64,000 bases of DNA, from NCBI GenBank assembly GCA_039725955.1, contig CP091034.1, positions 4,522,001 through 4,586,000 of the forward strand, given 5' to 3'. The notes beneath the pieces are model-generated. The model had not been told where the DNA came from. It saw nothing but the letters and a program-made list of their open reading frames with translations, and made no database searches. How positions within the stretch are numbered: the stretch's first letter is position 1; each line of letters starts with the position of its first letter. This document shows, one piece after another, positions 52,170 through 60,312 of the stretch. The DNA comes from Sinorhizobium sp. B11. Its GTDB lineage: Bacteria > Pseudomonadota > Alphaproteobacteria > Rhizobiales > Rhizobiaceae. A program made the position numbers and the translations under genes.

Positions 52170-53584
52170 GACAGTCCGCCCCAAAAAGGAGCGGACGTTT
52201 GAATCGCATAGACTGGACAGGAACGCAGCCGCCGAAAGCCACGGAGAAAGGCATATGGGGCTGGATGCTCTTTGATTGGGCAGCCCAGCCCTTCTTCACC
52301 GTAGTAACGACTTTCATTTTTGGCCCCTACTTCGTCTCGCGGCTGACATCCGATCCGGTCGCCGCGCAGACGATGTGGAGCAACATGGCGACGATCTCCT
52401 CTGTTATCATCGCCATCCTGTCCCCCATCCTGGGCTCCATCGCCGACCAGTCCGGTGCGCGCAAACCCTGGATCGCCTTCTTCGCGGTCATCAAGATCGT
52501 CAGCCTCTGCTGCCTCTGGTTTGCTGCTCCGGGCTCGCCGATCATCTATCCCGTCATCTTCATGATCCTCGCCTCGATTTCGGCAGAGTTCTCGATCGTC
52601 TTCAACGATTCCATGATGCCGCGCCTCGTCAGCAAGGACGACGTTGGCAGGCTTTCCAACACCGCCTGGGGTCTCGGCTATCTTGGCGGCATGATCGTGC
52701 TGATCGCCGTCGTGGCTCTGCTGGCCGGCAGCCCCGAAAGCGGCAAGACCATTCTGGGTCTCGATCCGCTTTTCGGTCTCGATCCTCATACGGGCGAGGA
52801 CGCGCGCGTCACCGGCCCGATCTCGGCTGTCTGGTATCTGATCTTCATCCTGCCGATGTTTTTCTTCACGCCGGATGCCCGCAAAGGCCTGCCTTTCGGC
52901 TTTGCGGTGCGCTTCGGTCTCAGGGAATTGCGCAATACGCTCGGCGAACTCGGGACGCGTCGCGGTATCCTGACCTTCCTCATCGCCCGCATGATCTATC
53001 AGGATGGCGTCAACGGCCTGCTGATCCTCGGTGGCGCCTTCGCGGCAGGCATGTTCGGCTGGGCAACGATCGAGATCGGCATTTACGGGATCATCCTCAA
53101 TATCGTGGCGATCCTTGGCTGCCTGATCGCCGGACGGGTCGACAGGGGGATAGGCTCAAAGGTGACCGTCATCATCAGCCTGACCATGCTGTTGCTGGCC
53201 ACGATCGGTATTATTTCCACCGGCCCGGGCTACACTTTCTTCGGGCTGATGCCGCTTTCGACTGCCGACAGCGGCGGGCTTTTCGGCACGATGGCGGAAA
53301 AGGCCTATATCCTCTATGGCTTGTTGATCGGCCTTGCCTTTGGCCCGGTGCAGGCCTCATCGCGCTCCTATCTGGCGCGCAGCGTCAGTCTCGAAGAGGC
53401 CGGCCGCTATTTCGGCATCTATGCTCTATCCGGCCGCGCCACGAGTTTCATGGCGACGCTCCTGTTTTCAATTGTGACCTATTTGACCGGATCGGCTCAT
53501 CTCGGCATGGCGACGCTGATCCTGTTCCTCGCCGGAGGTCTGGTGCTGCTGATCCGCACCCCCTATCCGGCGGACCGCGCCTGA
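52166..53584 (+). CDS. UMF1-family MFS transporter
   Basis: 472 residues with about 12 membrane spans and the Atg22/UMF1 features GWMLFDWAAQPFFTVVTTFI, FGPYFVSRLTSD and ARSVSLEEAGRYFGIYALSG. Substrates of bacterial members are mostly unknown; the yeast relative exports amino acids from vacuoles. The ATG overlaps the end of the glutamate dehydrogenase gene by 4 bases, so the pair is co-translated, suggesting an amino-acid-related substrate (inference). The true start may be a few codons later. Confidence 0.87.
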   Translation: MRQSAPKRSGRLNRIDWTGTQPPKATEKGIWGWMLFDWAAQPFFTVVTTFIFGPYFVSRLTSDPVAAQTMWSNMATISSVIIAILSPILGSIADQSGARKPWIAFFAVIKIVSLCCLWFAAPGSPIIYPVIFMILASISAEFSIVFNDSMMPRLVSKDDVGRLSNTAWGLGYLGGMIVLIAVVALLAGSPESGKTILGLDPLFGLDPHTGEDARVTGPISAVWYLIFILPMFFFTPDARKGLPFGFAVRFGLRELRNTLGELGTRRGILTFLIARMIYQDGVNGLLILGGAFAAGMFGWATIEIGIYGIILNIVAILGCLIAGRVDRGIGSKVTVIISLTMLLLATIGIISTGPGYTFFGLMPLSTADSGGLFGTMAEKAYILYGLLIGLAFGPVQASSRSYLARSVSLEEAGRYFGIYALSGRATSFMATLLFSIVTYLTGSAHLGMATLILFLAGGLVLLIRTPYPADRA

Positions 53585-53589
53585 GAACT

Positions 53590-53609
53590 CCCCGGCCGCA
53601 AAGCCGGGG
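53590..53609. terminator. Hairpin between the UMF1 gene and purH
   Basis: CCCCGGC (53590-53596), loop CGCAAA, GCCGGGG (53603-53609) lies between two convergent genes. No good T-tract follows on either strand, so it may be a weak or Rho-aided terminator. Confidence 0.4.
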
Positions 53610-53626
53610 ATCTATCCGTTATCTGC

Positions 53627-55243
53627 TCAGTGGCGGAAGTGACGCATGCCGGTAAAGACCATCGCGACATTGTGTTCGTTTGCCGCATCGATGACTTCCT
53701 GGTCGCGCATCGAGCCGCCCGGCTGGATCACGGCGGTAGCGCCGGCAGCAATCATCGACAGCAGGCCATCTGCGAAGGGCAGGAACGCCTCCGAGGCGAC
53801 TGCCGAACCATGCGTCATCGGAACGGCGAGTCCGAGCGTCTTGGCCGCTTCCTCGGCCTTCAGCGCCGCAATGCGTGCTGAATCGACACGGCTCATCTGG
53901 CCGGCACCGATACCTGCGGTCTGGCCGTCCTTGGCGTAGACGACAGCATTCGACTTCACGTGCTTGCCGACCTTGAAGGCAAACTTCATGTCCTCAAGCT
54001 CCTGAGCCGTCGGCGCACGCCTGGTAACGACCTTCAGCTCCAGATCCTCGACCATGCCGTTGTCTCGGCTCTGGACCAGCAAGCCTCCCGAAACGGTCTT
54101 GGCGGTGATGCCGGCCGCACGCGCATCCGGCAGACCGCCAGCTGAGAGCAGACGCAGGTTCGGCTTGCGGGCGACGATTGCCTTTGCTTCCTCGGTGACG
54201 TCAGGTGCAATGATGACCTCGGTGAAGAGCTGGATAATCTCTTCGGCCGTCGCTGCATCCAGTGTCTGGTTCAGTGCGATAATGCCGCCGAAGGCCGAGA
54301 CGGAATCGCAGGCAAGCGCCCGCTTGTAGGCTTCGAGAAGCGTCGAACCGGTCGCGACGCCGCAGGGATTGGCGTGCTTGATGATGGCGCAGGCCGGCGA
54401 CTTCTCCGGCAGGAACTCGGCAACGAGCTCATAGGCCGCATCGGTATCATTGATATTGTTATAGGAAAGCTGCTTGCCCTGCAGCAGGACGGCAGTCGAA
54501 ACGCCCGGGCGCTTTTCGCCCGTCACGTAGAAGGCGGCCTTCTGGTGCGGGTTTTCACCGTAGCGCATCTCTTCCTTCAGCACGCCGCCAATGGTGCGGT
54601 GACGCGGCGTATCGATCGAAAGCGCTTCGGCAAACCAGTTGGAAATCGCGGCGTCATAGGCGGCAGTGCGGGCGTAGGCTTTGGCCGCCATGCGCTGACG
54701 GAAGGCATAGACCGTCTTGCCGGCATCGGCCGACAGTTGCTCGGTCAGCTCGGAATAGTCCGCCGGGTCGGTGATGACGGTGACATAGGCATGGTTCTTG
54801 GCAGAAGCGCGGATCATAGCCGGGCCGCCGATATCGATATTCTCCACCGTCGTCGGATAATCGCCGCCGGCCGCACGCACATCCTCGAAGGGATAGAGGT
54901 TGACGACCAGCAGGTCGATGCCGTCGATCCCATGTGCCTTCATGGCTTCCTGGTGTTCGGCATCGTCACGGATCGCGAGCAAGCCGCCATGCACCTTCGG
55001 ATGCAGGGTCTTCACCCGGCCATCCATGATTTCCGGAAACTGCGTCACTTCGGAAACATCGGTGACGGCAAGTCCTTCGGCCGCGATCGCCTTGTAGGTG
55101 CCACCGGTCGAAAGCAGGCGCACGCCACGCGCCGAAAGCGCGCGGGCAAGTTCGATAATACCGGTCTTGTCGAAGACAGAAAGCAGCGCAGTCTTGATCT
55201 CGACCTTGTCGGGGGCGGGGATTTTCTTGGAAATGACGGCCAT
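53627..55243 (-). CDS. purH: AICAR transformylase/IMP cyclohydrolase
   Basis: 538 residues from the ATG at 55243, with GGAGAAGG upstream. Bifunctional enzyme for the last two purine steps. The N-terminal IMP cyclohydrolase (about 1-210) has KTALLSVFDKTGIIELARAL and STGGTYKAI. The C-terminal transformylase holds LRYGENPHQKAAFY-type (MRYGENPHQKAAFY), SYNNINDTDAAYELV, IIKHANPCGVA and the end motif SDGFFPF-like LPFADGLLSMIAAG. In rhizobia it is commonly followed or preceded by the heparinase-like and rsmB genes, as here. Confidence 0.97.
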   Translation of the reverse strand: MAVISKKIPAPDKVEIKTALLSVFDKTGIIELARALSARGVRLLSTGGTYKAIAAEGLAVTDVSEVTQFPEIMDGRVKTLHPKVHGGLLAIRDDAEHQEAMKAHGIDGIDLLVVNLYPFEDVRAAGGDYPTTVENIDIGGPAMIRASAKNHAYVTVITDPADYSELTEQLSADAGKTVYAFRQRMAAKAYARTAAYDAAISNWFAEALSIDTPRHRTIGGVLKEEMRYGENPHQKAAFYVTGEKRPGVSTAVLLQGKQLSYNNINDTDAAYELVAEFLPEKSPACAIIKHANPCGVATGSTLLEAYKRALACDSVSAFGGIIALNQTLDAATAEEIIQLFTEVIIAPDVTEEAKAIVARKPNLRLLSAGGLPDARAAGITAKTVSGGLLVQSRDNGMVEDLELKVVTRRAPTAQELEDMKFAFKVGKHVKSNAVVYAKDGQTAGIGAGQMSRVDSARIAALKAEEAAKTLGLAVPMTHGSAVASEAFLPFADGLLSMIAAGATAVIQPGGSMRDQEVIDAANEHNVAMVFTGMRHFRH

Positions 55244-55338
55244 GAACCTTCTCCGTTCGGGCTTCGCGGGAGACATCCGGGCGAGGGACGTTTTGATGAG
55301 GCCGCGTTAGCACAGCTTGGAGCCGGCGCAAACAGTCG

Positions 55339-57006
55339 CTAGCTCTTGCGTGACAAAAACCAGCGAATTTCGGGTTTTTCCGCCAGATCGAAATCCACCT
55401 CTATCTGATCGGAGCTGCTGATGCCGGCACTGTCGGCGAAGAAAATATCCTCCGAAATCAGCACTTCATTGCCGGGAGAGGAAAACAGCCAGCTTTCGCC
55501 ATCCGGGGCCGTCAGCAGCACCGATTCCGTATCATTCTGCCGCGGCACGATGGCGGGATGGATGTGGAAGCGGGCAACCGCGCGCAGCGGTCCTTCGCTG
55601 TGATACCGGTCGTCGGTCACGAAACGGTCCATACCGGTCACGATGGAGCCGGCCGCGTTCAGCGTCAGCTCTCGCTCATGAATGACACCAAAAGCATCGA
55701 GATAGCCGTCATGCCTGGCCTTGATGCCTTCGCGGCCATCCTCGGTTTCCACGCGCTCGGCAGCAACCGTTTCCACCGGCTCCGTCATCATGTGGGCCAG
55801 AAAAGCCGAGGGGGAGAACCGGCTGGAGGATGTATCGTTCAGGACCACGGTGGAATGAGCAGCGGTGGTGCGGGCCATCTGGACATAGCGCTGGCCTGCG
55901 AATTTAGGAGATCCTGAATTGACGATGAAGCGGTAGCGGCCGGAGGACATTTCGAAGGAGAGACTGCCTGCATGAGCTGTTCTGAAGCAGCCAGGCGCGG
56001 GCGGTCCGGTATCGGCAATGATCACCGTCTTGCCGGCTGCAAGTCGCTGATAGCGCGAATGCGGCAATGCCTTGAAGGGCTGACCCGCCGTCTCGTCGTA
56101 GCGCAGTACGGACATCAACTCATCCGCCAGCGTGGATGTCGCACCGTTGAAGAGTGCCAGATCGCCATCCTGATGGCGGAAGAAGCGCAGGGCCGGATAC
56201 ATGCGGTCAATACCGGAGATCAGCTTCTGCGGCAGGTCATGGCCGAGATTGACGTAGGTCTGCCGGAGAGGCAGCAGATCGAGCAGCAGCTCCAGCCCGA
56301 TGCGTGGATTGCGGGAGATATGGCCGCCATCGGGGAGAATCTGGCTATCGAATTCGCGGTCGAGCGCCTGGGCTGCCCGCCGCACCGTCGAAGCACGCAC
56401 AGGCATGGCAACAGACGCCGTTGCAAGCGCGATGCGCAGACGGAAGCGGACTTCGCCAGTCGAATAGGGCGCCATGCGGCGCAGATAGCCGATGTGGAAG
56501 GCGAGCGACTTCATGAAGCGGCGATAGAAGCCGCGATCGGCGTTCTGCAGGACGACTGGAGAATGCGCCAGCCAGGCAATGACACGCTGCGAAACGACGT
56601 CGGTCTCCCAGGCGATGCCTTCGATCCGGCCTCCATGGATCGAGAGCCAACTATCGACGATGACACGGGCGACGGCCGAGCCGCGCTCACTCTTGTTGGC
56701 GCGCATGTGCCGTAGCCAACCGAAACTGTGAAGCCTGACTGCGAACGCACGCGAGGGAAGGGTCAGCGTGAAGGGCGATTTCCCGTCGGTTTCCAGCATA
56801 CGGCCGGCAAGCGGAAACCGGCCGTCCATGATCTCTTCGGCAACGTGGGAATCGATGCCCCTCAGATCCGTCGGAGCGACGATCAGGCGTTCCGGTACCG
56901 ATATGGCATGGCGCGAGAAGCGCAAACGCAGAAGCGCGGCACGGCGCGTACCGCGCCGCCAAGCTTCCCGAACATATATGCTCGCAAGACGCCGACCGGA
57001 CTGCAT
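55339..57006 (-). CDS. Heparinase II/III-family protein
   Basis: 555 residues. An N-terminal alpha/alpha-barrel region (about 90-300: AVARVIVDSWLSIHGGRIEG, ILPDGGHISRNPRIGLELLL) is followed by the Heparinase II/III beta-sandwich (about 330-540: FEMSSGRYRFIVNSGSP, TTAAHSTVVLNDTSSSRF). No signal peptide is visible, which is typical of this alphaproteobacterial group. Family members are polysaccharide lyases, but substrates of the rhizobial protein are unknown. The ribosome site before the ATG is weak. It lies between purH and rsmB on the same strand. Confidence 0.85.
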   Translation of the reverse strand: MQSGRRLASIYVREAWRRGTRRAALLRLRFSRHAISVPERLIVAPTDLRGIDSHVAEEIMDGRFPLAGRMLETDGKSPFTLTLPSRAFAVRLHSFGWLRHMRANKSERGSAVARVIVDSWLSIHGGRIEGIAWETDVVSQRVIAWLAHSPVVLQNADRGFYRRFMKSLAFHIGYLRRMAPYSTGEVRFRLRIALATASVAMPVRASTVRRAAQALDREFDSQILPDGGHISRNPRIGLELLLDLLPLRQTYVNLGHDLPQKLISGIDRMYPALRFFRHQDGDLALFNGATSTLADELMSVLRYDETAGQPFKALPHSRYQRLAAGKTVIIADTGPPAPGCFRTAHAGSLSFEMSSGRYRFIVNSGSPKFAGQRYVQMARTTAAHSTVVLNDTSSSRFSPSAFLAHMMTEPVETVAAERVETEDGREGIKARHDGYLDAFGVIHERELTLNAAGSIVTGMDRFVTDDRYHSEGPLRAVARFHIHPAIVPRQNDTESVLLTAPDGESWLFSSPGNEVLISEDIFFADSAGISSSDQIEVDFDLAEKPEIRWFLSRKS

Positions 57007-57108
57007 ATCAATTGTCTATTGACCCTCGTGGTTAAGAATAGATGAATCAAAACCGATTTCATTAGCTACGATGTATTATTTTGTGATGAAATTAGAATAT
57101 AATAGCAA

Positions 57109-58500
57109 TCAGATGCGTCTGAGTACCGCAGCGTAGAAGCCATCAAGGCCCGACGCAAAGCCATCTGGCATATCCAGCATTGTAGGGAGCGTGCGAAACT
57201 CGCCTATCGGTGTAATAGCCTGCTCCATGCCGGGCCATTTTGCGGCGTCGATCGGCACTCGTTCCAGGTTCTTCATATCCTCAAGAACACGAGCCACAAC
57301 CTCTTCGCCTTCCTGTGGATCGAGCGAGCAATTGGAAAAGACAAGAACGCCACGCGGGTTCAGCAAGGTAACTGCGTGGCGCAGAAGGCGCTCCTGCAGT
57401 GTCGCGAGCTTGGCGATATCCCCGGCGCCTTTCGTCCAGAGCACGTCGGGATGCCGGCGGGTCGTGCCTGTCGACGAGCAGGGCGCGTCGAGAAGAATTG
57501 CGTCAAAACGCTCGGATGGTTCGAATTTCGTAAGATCCACCGCGATGGTTTCGGCTTCAAGACCAAGCCGCTCGAGATTGGAGCGCAAGCGCTTCAGCCT
57601 GTTTTCGGACTGGTCGATCGCCGTCACGCGGCCACCGGCAAGGATAAGCTGGGCGGTCTTGCCGCCTGGTGCGGCACAGAGGTCGGCAACGCGCTTGCCG
57701 GTGAGGTCACCGAAGAGCTTTGCAGGAATGCTGGCAGCCGCGTCCTGAACCCACCATTCCCCCTCTTCGAATCCGTCAAGCGAGGGAATGCTGCCTTCAA
57801 ACGCGGAAAGCCGCACGCCGCCAGTGGGTATCACTGCGCCGTTCAGGCGCTTCGCCCAGCCTGCGGCATCGGATTTGACAGTAAGGTCGATGGCTGCCGG
57901 TTCAAGCTGGGATTCGGAAATGGCGAGTGCCCGCTCTTTTCCATAGGCTTTGGCCATCCGCTCGATGAACCACGGAGGCATTGGCGGAATGTCGGCGATC
58001 TCGCCAAGTATGCGCACTTTCTCACGGCTAAGACGGCGCAGGATGGCGTTGACGAGCTTCGCGAAACGCCGATTGCGAGGATCCTGGTTGGCTTGCTCGA
58101 CGGCGAGGTCGACAGCGGAATGATCGGGAACGTCGAGATAGAGGATCTGCGCAGCACCGACGGCAAGCACATGATGCAAAGCTCGGGCGCCTTCCGGCAG
58201 CGGCGTTTCGAGCAGCGAGGCAATGGCGGCATCGATGCGCGGCAGATGCCTGAGCGTCGTGTTGAGGATGGCGCGGACCAGCGCGCGATCGCTTTCCCCA
58301 AGCGCCTTGTAGGCCGGATTTCCATGCTCATGATCCAGCGCACCATCGAGCGGCAGCTTTTTGTCTACGACGGCCGCAAGGATCTTGGCGGCAGCCGCAC
58401 GCGTCTGCAGGCCGGGTTTCACCGGCGCCGCTGCTGAGCCTTCTGCAGCAGGTTTATGTTTGCGCGTTGGCTTCTTCTTGCCGTCTGAATTCAAGACCAC
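57109..58500 (-). CDS. rsmB: 16S rRNA (cytosine-967-C5)-methyltransferase
   Basis: 463 residues. A NusB-like RNA-binding domain (about 30-175) begins GLQTRAAAAKILAAVVDKKL. The SAM-dependent catalytic domain (about 240-463) has VADLCAAPGGKTAQLIL, LLDAPCSSTGTTRRHPDV and FSNCSLDPQEGEEV, with the two cysteines of m5C methyltransferases. The basic N-terminal tail (KKKPTRKHKPA) is an extension. Its ATG overlaps the htpX stop region by 10 bases. Confidence 0.95.
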   Translation of the reverse strand: MVLNSDGKKKPTRKHKPAAEGSAAAPVKPGLQTRAAAAKILAAVVDKKLPLDGALDHEHGNPAYKALGESDRALVRAILNTTLRHLPRIDAAIASLLETPLPEGARALHHVLAVGAAQILYLDVPDHSAVDLAVEQANQDPRNRRFAKLVNAILRRLSREKVRILGEIADIPPMPPWFIERMAKAYGKERALAISESQLEPAAIDLTVKSDAAGWAKRLNGAVIPTGGVRLSAFEGSIPSLDGFEEGEWWVQDAAASIPAKLFGDLTGKRVADLCAAPGGKTAQLILAGGRVTAIDQSENRLKRLRSNLERLGLEAETIAVDLTKFEPSERFDAILLDAPCSSTGTTRRHPDVLWTKGAGDIAKLATLQERLLRHAVTLLNPRGVLVFSNCSLDPQEGEEVVARVLEDMKNLERVPIDAAKWPGMEQAITPIGEFRTLPTMLDMPDGFASGLDGFYAAVLRRI

Positions 58501-59453
58501 GGACCCTTCGGCGGTTGCGAGTCATCGCGGCCGAAACCGGTATTGGGAACCGAGCGCGATTTGCGTGTCGGATTAGCAGCGCGAACCGGCGGCGTCGAGA
58601 CGTCGAAACCTCCCCGTGCCATTTCCTGCAGGGCAGCAATACGATTTTCGGTGTTCGGATGGGTCGAAAACAGATTGTCCATGCGCTCGCCGGAAAGCGG
58701 ATTGATGATGAACATGTGGGCGGTAGCCGGGTTGCGCTCCGCGTCATAGTTCGGCACATGTGCCGCACCGCGGGCGATCTTGCCGAGTGCCGAGGCCAAC
58801 CATAACGGATTGCCGCAGATTTCAGCACCCCGCCTGTCGGCCGAATATTCGCGGGTACGGCTGATCGCCATCTGCACCAGCATGGCGGCAAGCGGTGCCA
58901 CGATCATCGCGACGAGCACACCGATGAAACCCAACGGATTGTTGTTGTTTTCACGATTGCCACCAAAGAAGAAGGCGAAATTGCCGAGCATCGAGATCGC
59001 GCCGGCAAGCGTGGCGGTGATCGTCATGGTCAGCGTATCGCGGTTCTGGACGTGGGCAAGCTCATGCGCCATCACGCCCGCAACCTCTTCTGGCGAGAGA
59101 GCGGCAAGCAGGCCGGTCGAGGCAGCGACGGCAGCATTCTCCGGATTGCGGCCGGTCGCAAAGGCATTCGGCTGAGGGCTGTCATAGAGATAGACCTTGG
59201 GCATCGGCAGGCCGGCATTGCGGGCGAGATCACGCACGATCCGGTAAAATTCCGGCGCGTTGCGCTCATCGACCTCCTGCGCCCGATAGGCCGACAGCAC
59301 CATCCGGTCGGCATTCCAGTAGGAGAAGAAATTCATGCCGGCAGCGATGAGAAAGGCGATCATCATGCCGCCCCGGCCGCCGATCAAAAAGCCGACAAAC
59401 ATGAAAAGCGCCGTCATGAAGGCAAGCAACATGGCAGTACGCATGAGGTTCAT
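58491..59453 (-). CDS. htpX: Membrane zinc metalloprotease HtpX
   Basis: 320 residues from the ATG at 59453 (GGAG upstream). Two N-terminal membrane spans (about 6-50), then the M48 zinc motif GVMAHELAHVQNRDTL (near 130-145), two further hydrophobic segments, and the second conserved region SRTREYSADRRGAEICG with the third zinc ligand Glu. It degrades misfolded membrane proteins. A C-terminal Pro/Arg-rich tail is present. It overlaps rsmB, so the two are co-transcribed with htpX first. Confidence 0.95.
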   Translation of the reverse strand: MNLMRTAMLLAFMTALFMFVGFLIGGRGGMMIAFLIAAGMNFFSYWNADRMVLSAYRAQEVDERNAPEFYRIVRDLARNAGLPMPKVYLYDSPQPNAFATGRNPENAAVAASTGLLAALSPEEVAGVMAHELAHVQNRDTLTMTITATLAGAISMLGNFAFFFGGNRENNNNPLGFIGVLVAMIVAPLAAMLVQMAISRTREYSADRRGAEICGNPLWLASALGKIARGAAHVPNYDAERNPATAHMFIINPLSGERMDNLFSTHPNTENRIAALQEMARGGFDVSTPPVRAANPTRKSRSVPNTGFGRDDSQPPKGPWS

Positions 59454-59563
59454 CAGAGGTCTCCATCTCCAGATTGCGGCGTAATGCTTTAAATCCCGGC
59501 GCCGACGCACTATGATTTGGTTATTCGCCAGCCATTTTCAATATTCTCAGGCGGGAGTGCAGC

Positions 59564-59788
59564 ATGCAGACGGCCGATAACGACAATGTGGAAATTCCGG
59601 TGCCTGAAGGTTCGGAGCCGCCGCGCAAGATGCTTTCTCCAGCTGCCAAGCGGGCGCTGGCCGAAGCTGAGGAACGCCGGAAGAACACCAGGTCTGCCGA
59701 ACTGCCGCCGGAGATCGGCGGACGCGGCGGAGCTGAGCCCTCCCGCTTTGGCGATTATGAAATTAATGGCCGCGCGATCGATTTCTAG
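59564..59788 (+). CDS. SdhAF4-like protein (DUF1674)
   Basis: 74 residues. The C-terminal RGGAEPSRFGDYEINGRAID is the DUF1674/SdhAF4 signature. In eukaryotes SdhAF4 binds flavinylated SdhA and helps succinate dehydrogenase assembly; a similar role in alphaproteobacteria is inferred. The N-terminal half is charged and likely disordered. CAGGCGGGAG precedes the ATG. Divergent from htpX. Confidence 0.82.
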   Translation: MQTADNDNVEIPVPEGSEPPRKMLSPAAKRALAEAEERRKNTRSAELPPEIGGRGGAEPSRFGDYEINGRAIDF

Positions 59789-59836
59789 GTAAATATTCCC
59801 ATTGACTTTCCAGCATGATCGGAATTTATTCCTGTT

Positions 59837-60280
59837 ATGCTCAAGCTGTTTTCAATTGTCCTGCTAGTTCTTTCGTCTGTGCCGGCTTTTGCCGCACGCG
59901 ACGAGATTGAAGGTCCCGTATCGGCGAAGATTATCCGGATCATTGACGGCGATACGCTGCTGGTTGCGGCGACACCCTGGCCGCAGCAAACCATGGAAGT
60001 CTATGTCCGCATTCGCGGTATAGACGCACCCGAAATCCATTCGAAATGCGCTGAAGTCCGGAAAGCCGCTCTCGAGGCACGAGTAGCACTTGAACAAATG
60101 ATATCAGGCGCCGCCACTATTCAGCTGAGGGAGATAGCCGGTGACAAATATTTCGGACGAATTCTCGCCAACGTCACCTTCGCGGACGGGCGCAATCCTG
60201 CACAGGATCTTCTTTCGGAAGGAAAGGTCCGCGCCTATGACGGCGGCCGCAAGCCACAGGTTGTTTGTGCGGATGAATAG
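59837..60280 (+). CDS. Exported thermonuclease (SNase-like)
   Basis: 147 residues with a signal peptide (MLKLFSIVLLVLSSVPAFAA). The SNase domain shows AKIIRIIDGDTLLVAATPWP, VRIRGIDAPEI, a YFGRILANV segment and DLLSEGKVRAY, in the order of staphylococcal nuclease with the active-site Asp/Arg positions. It would degrade DNA or RNA in the periplasm or outside. It has six fewer residues of spacing than some homologues, but the core looks intact. It follows the SdhAF4-like gene by 48 bases. Confidence 0.85.
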   Translation: MLKLFSIVLLVLSSVPAFAARDEIEGPVSAKIIRIIDGDTLLVAATPWPQQTMEVYVRIRGIDAPEIHSKCAEVRKAALEARVALEQMISGAATIQLREIAGDKYFGRILANVTFADGRNPAQDLLSEGKVRAYDGGRKPQVVCADE

Positions 60281-60307
60281 GGCCGCTCCCGATAGCGGAG
60301 CGGCCCT
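60279..60307. terminator. Hairpin between the nuclease gene and acs
   Basis: AGGGCCGCTCC (60279-60289), loop CGATAGC, GGAGCGGCCCT (60297-60307): perfect 11-bp stem overlapping the nuclease stop codon. T-tails are weak on both sides; a shared, bidirectional terminator is likely. Confidence 0.65.
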
Positions 60308-60312
60308 TAGTC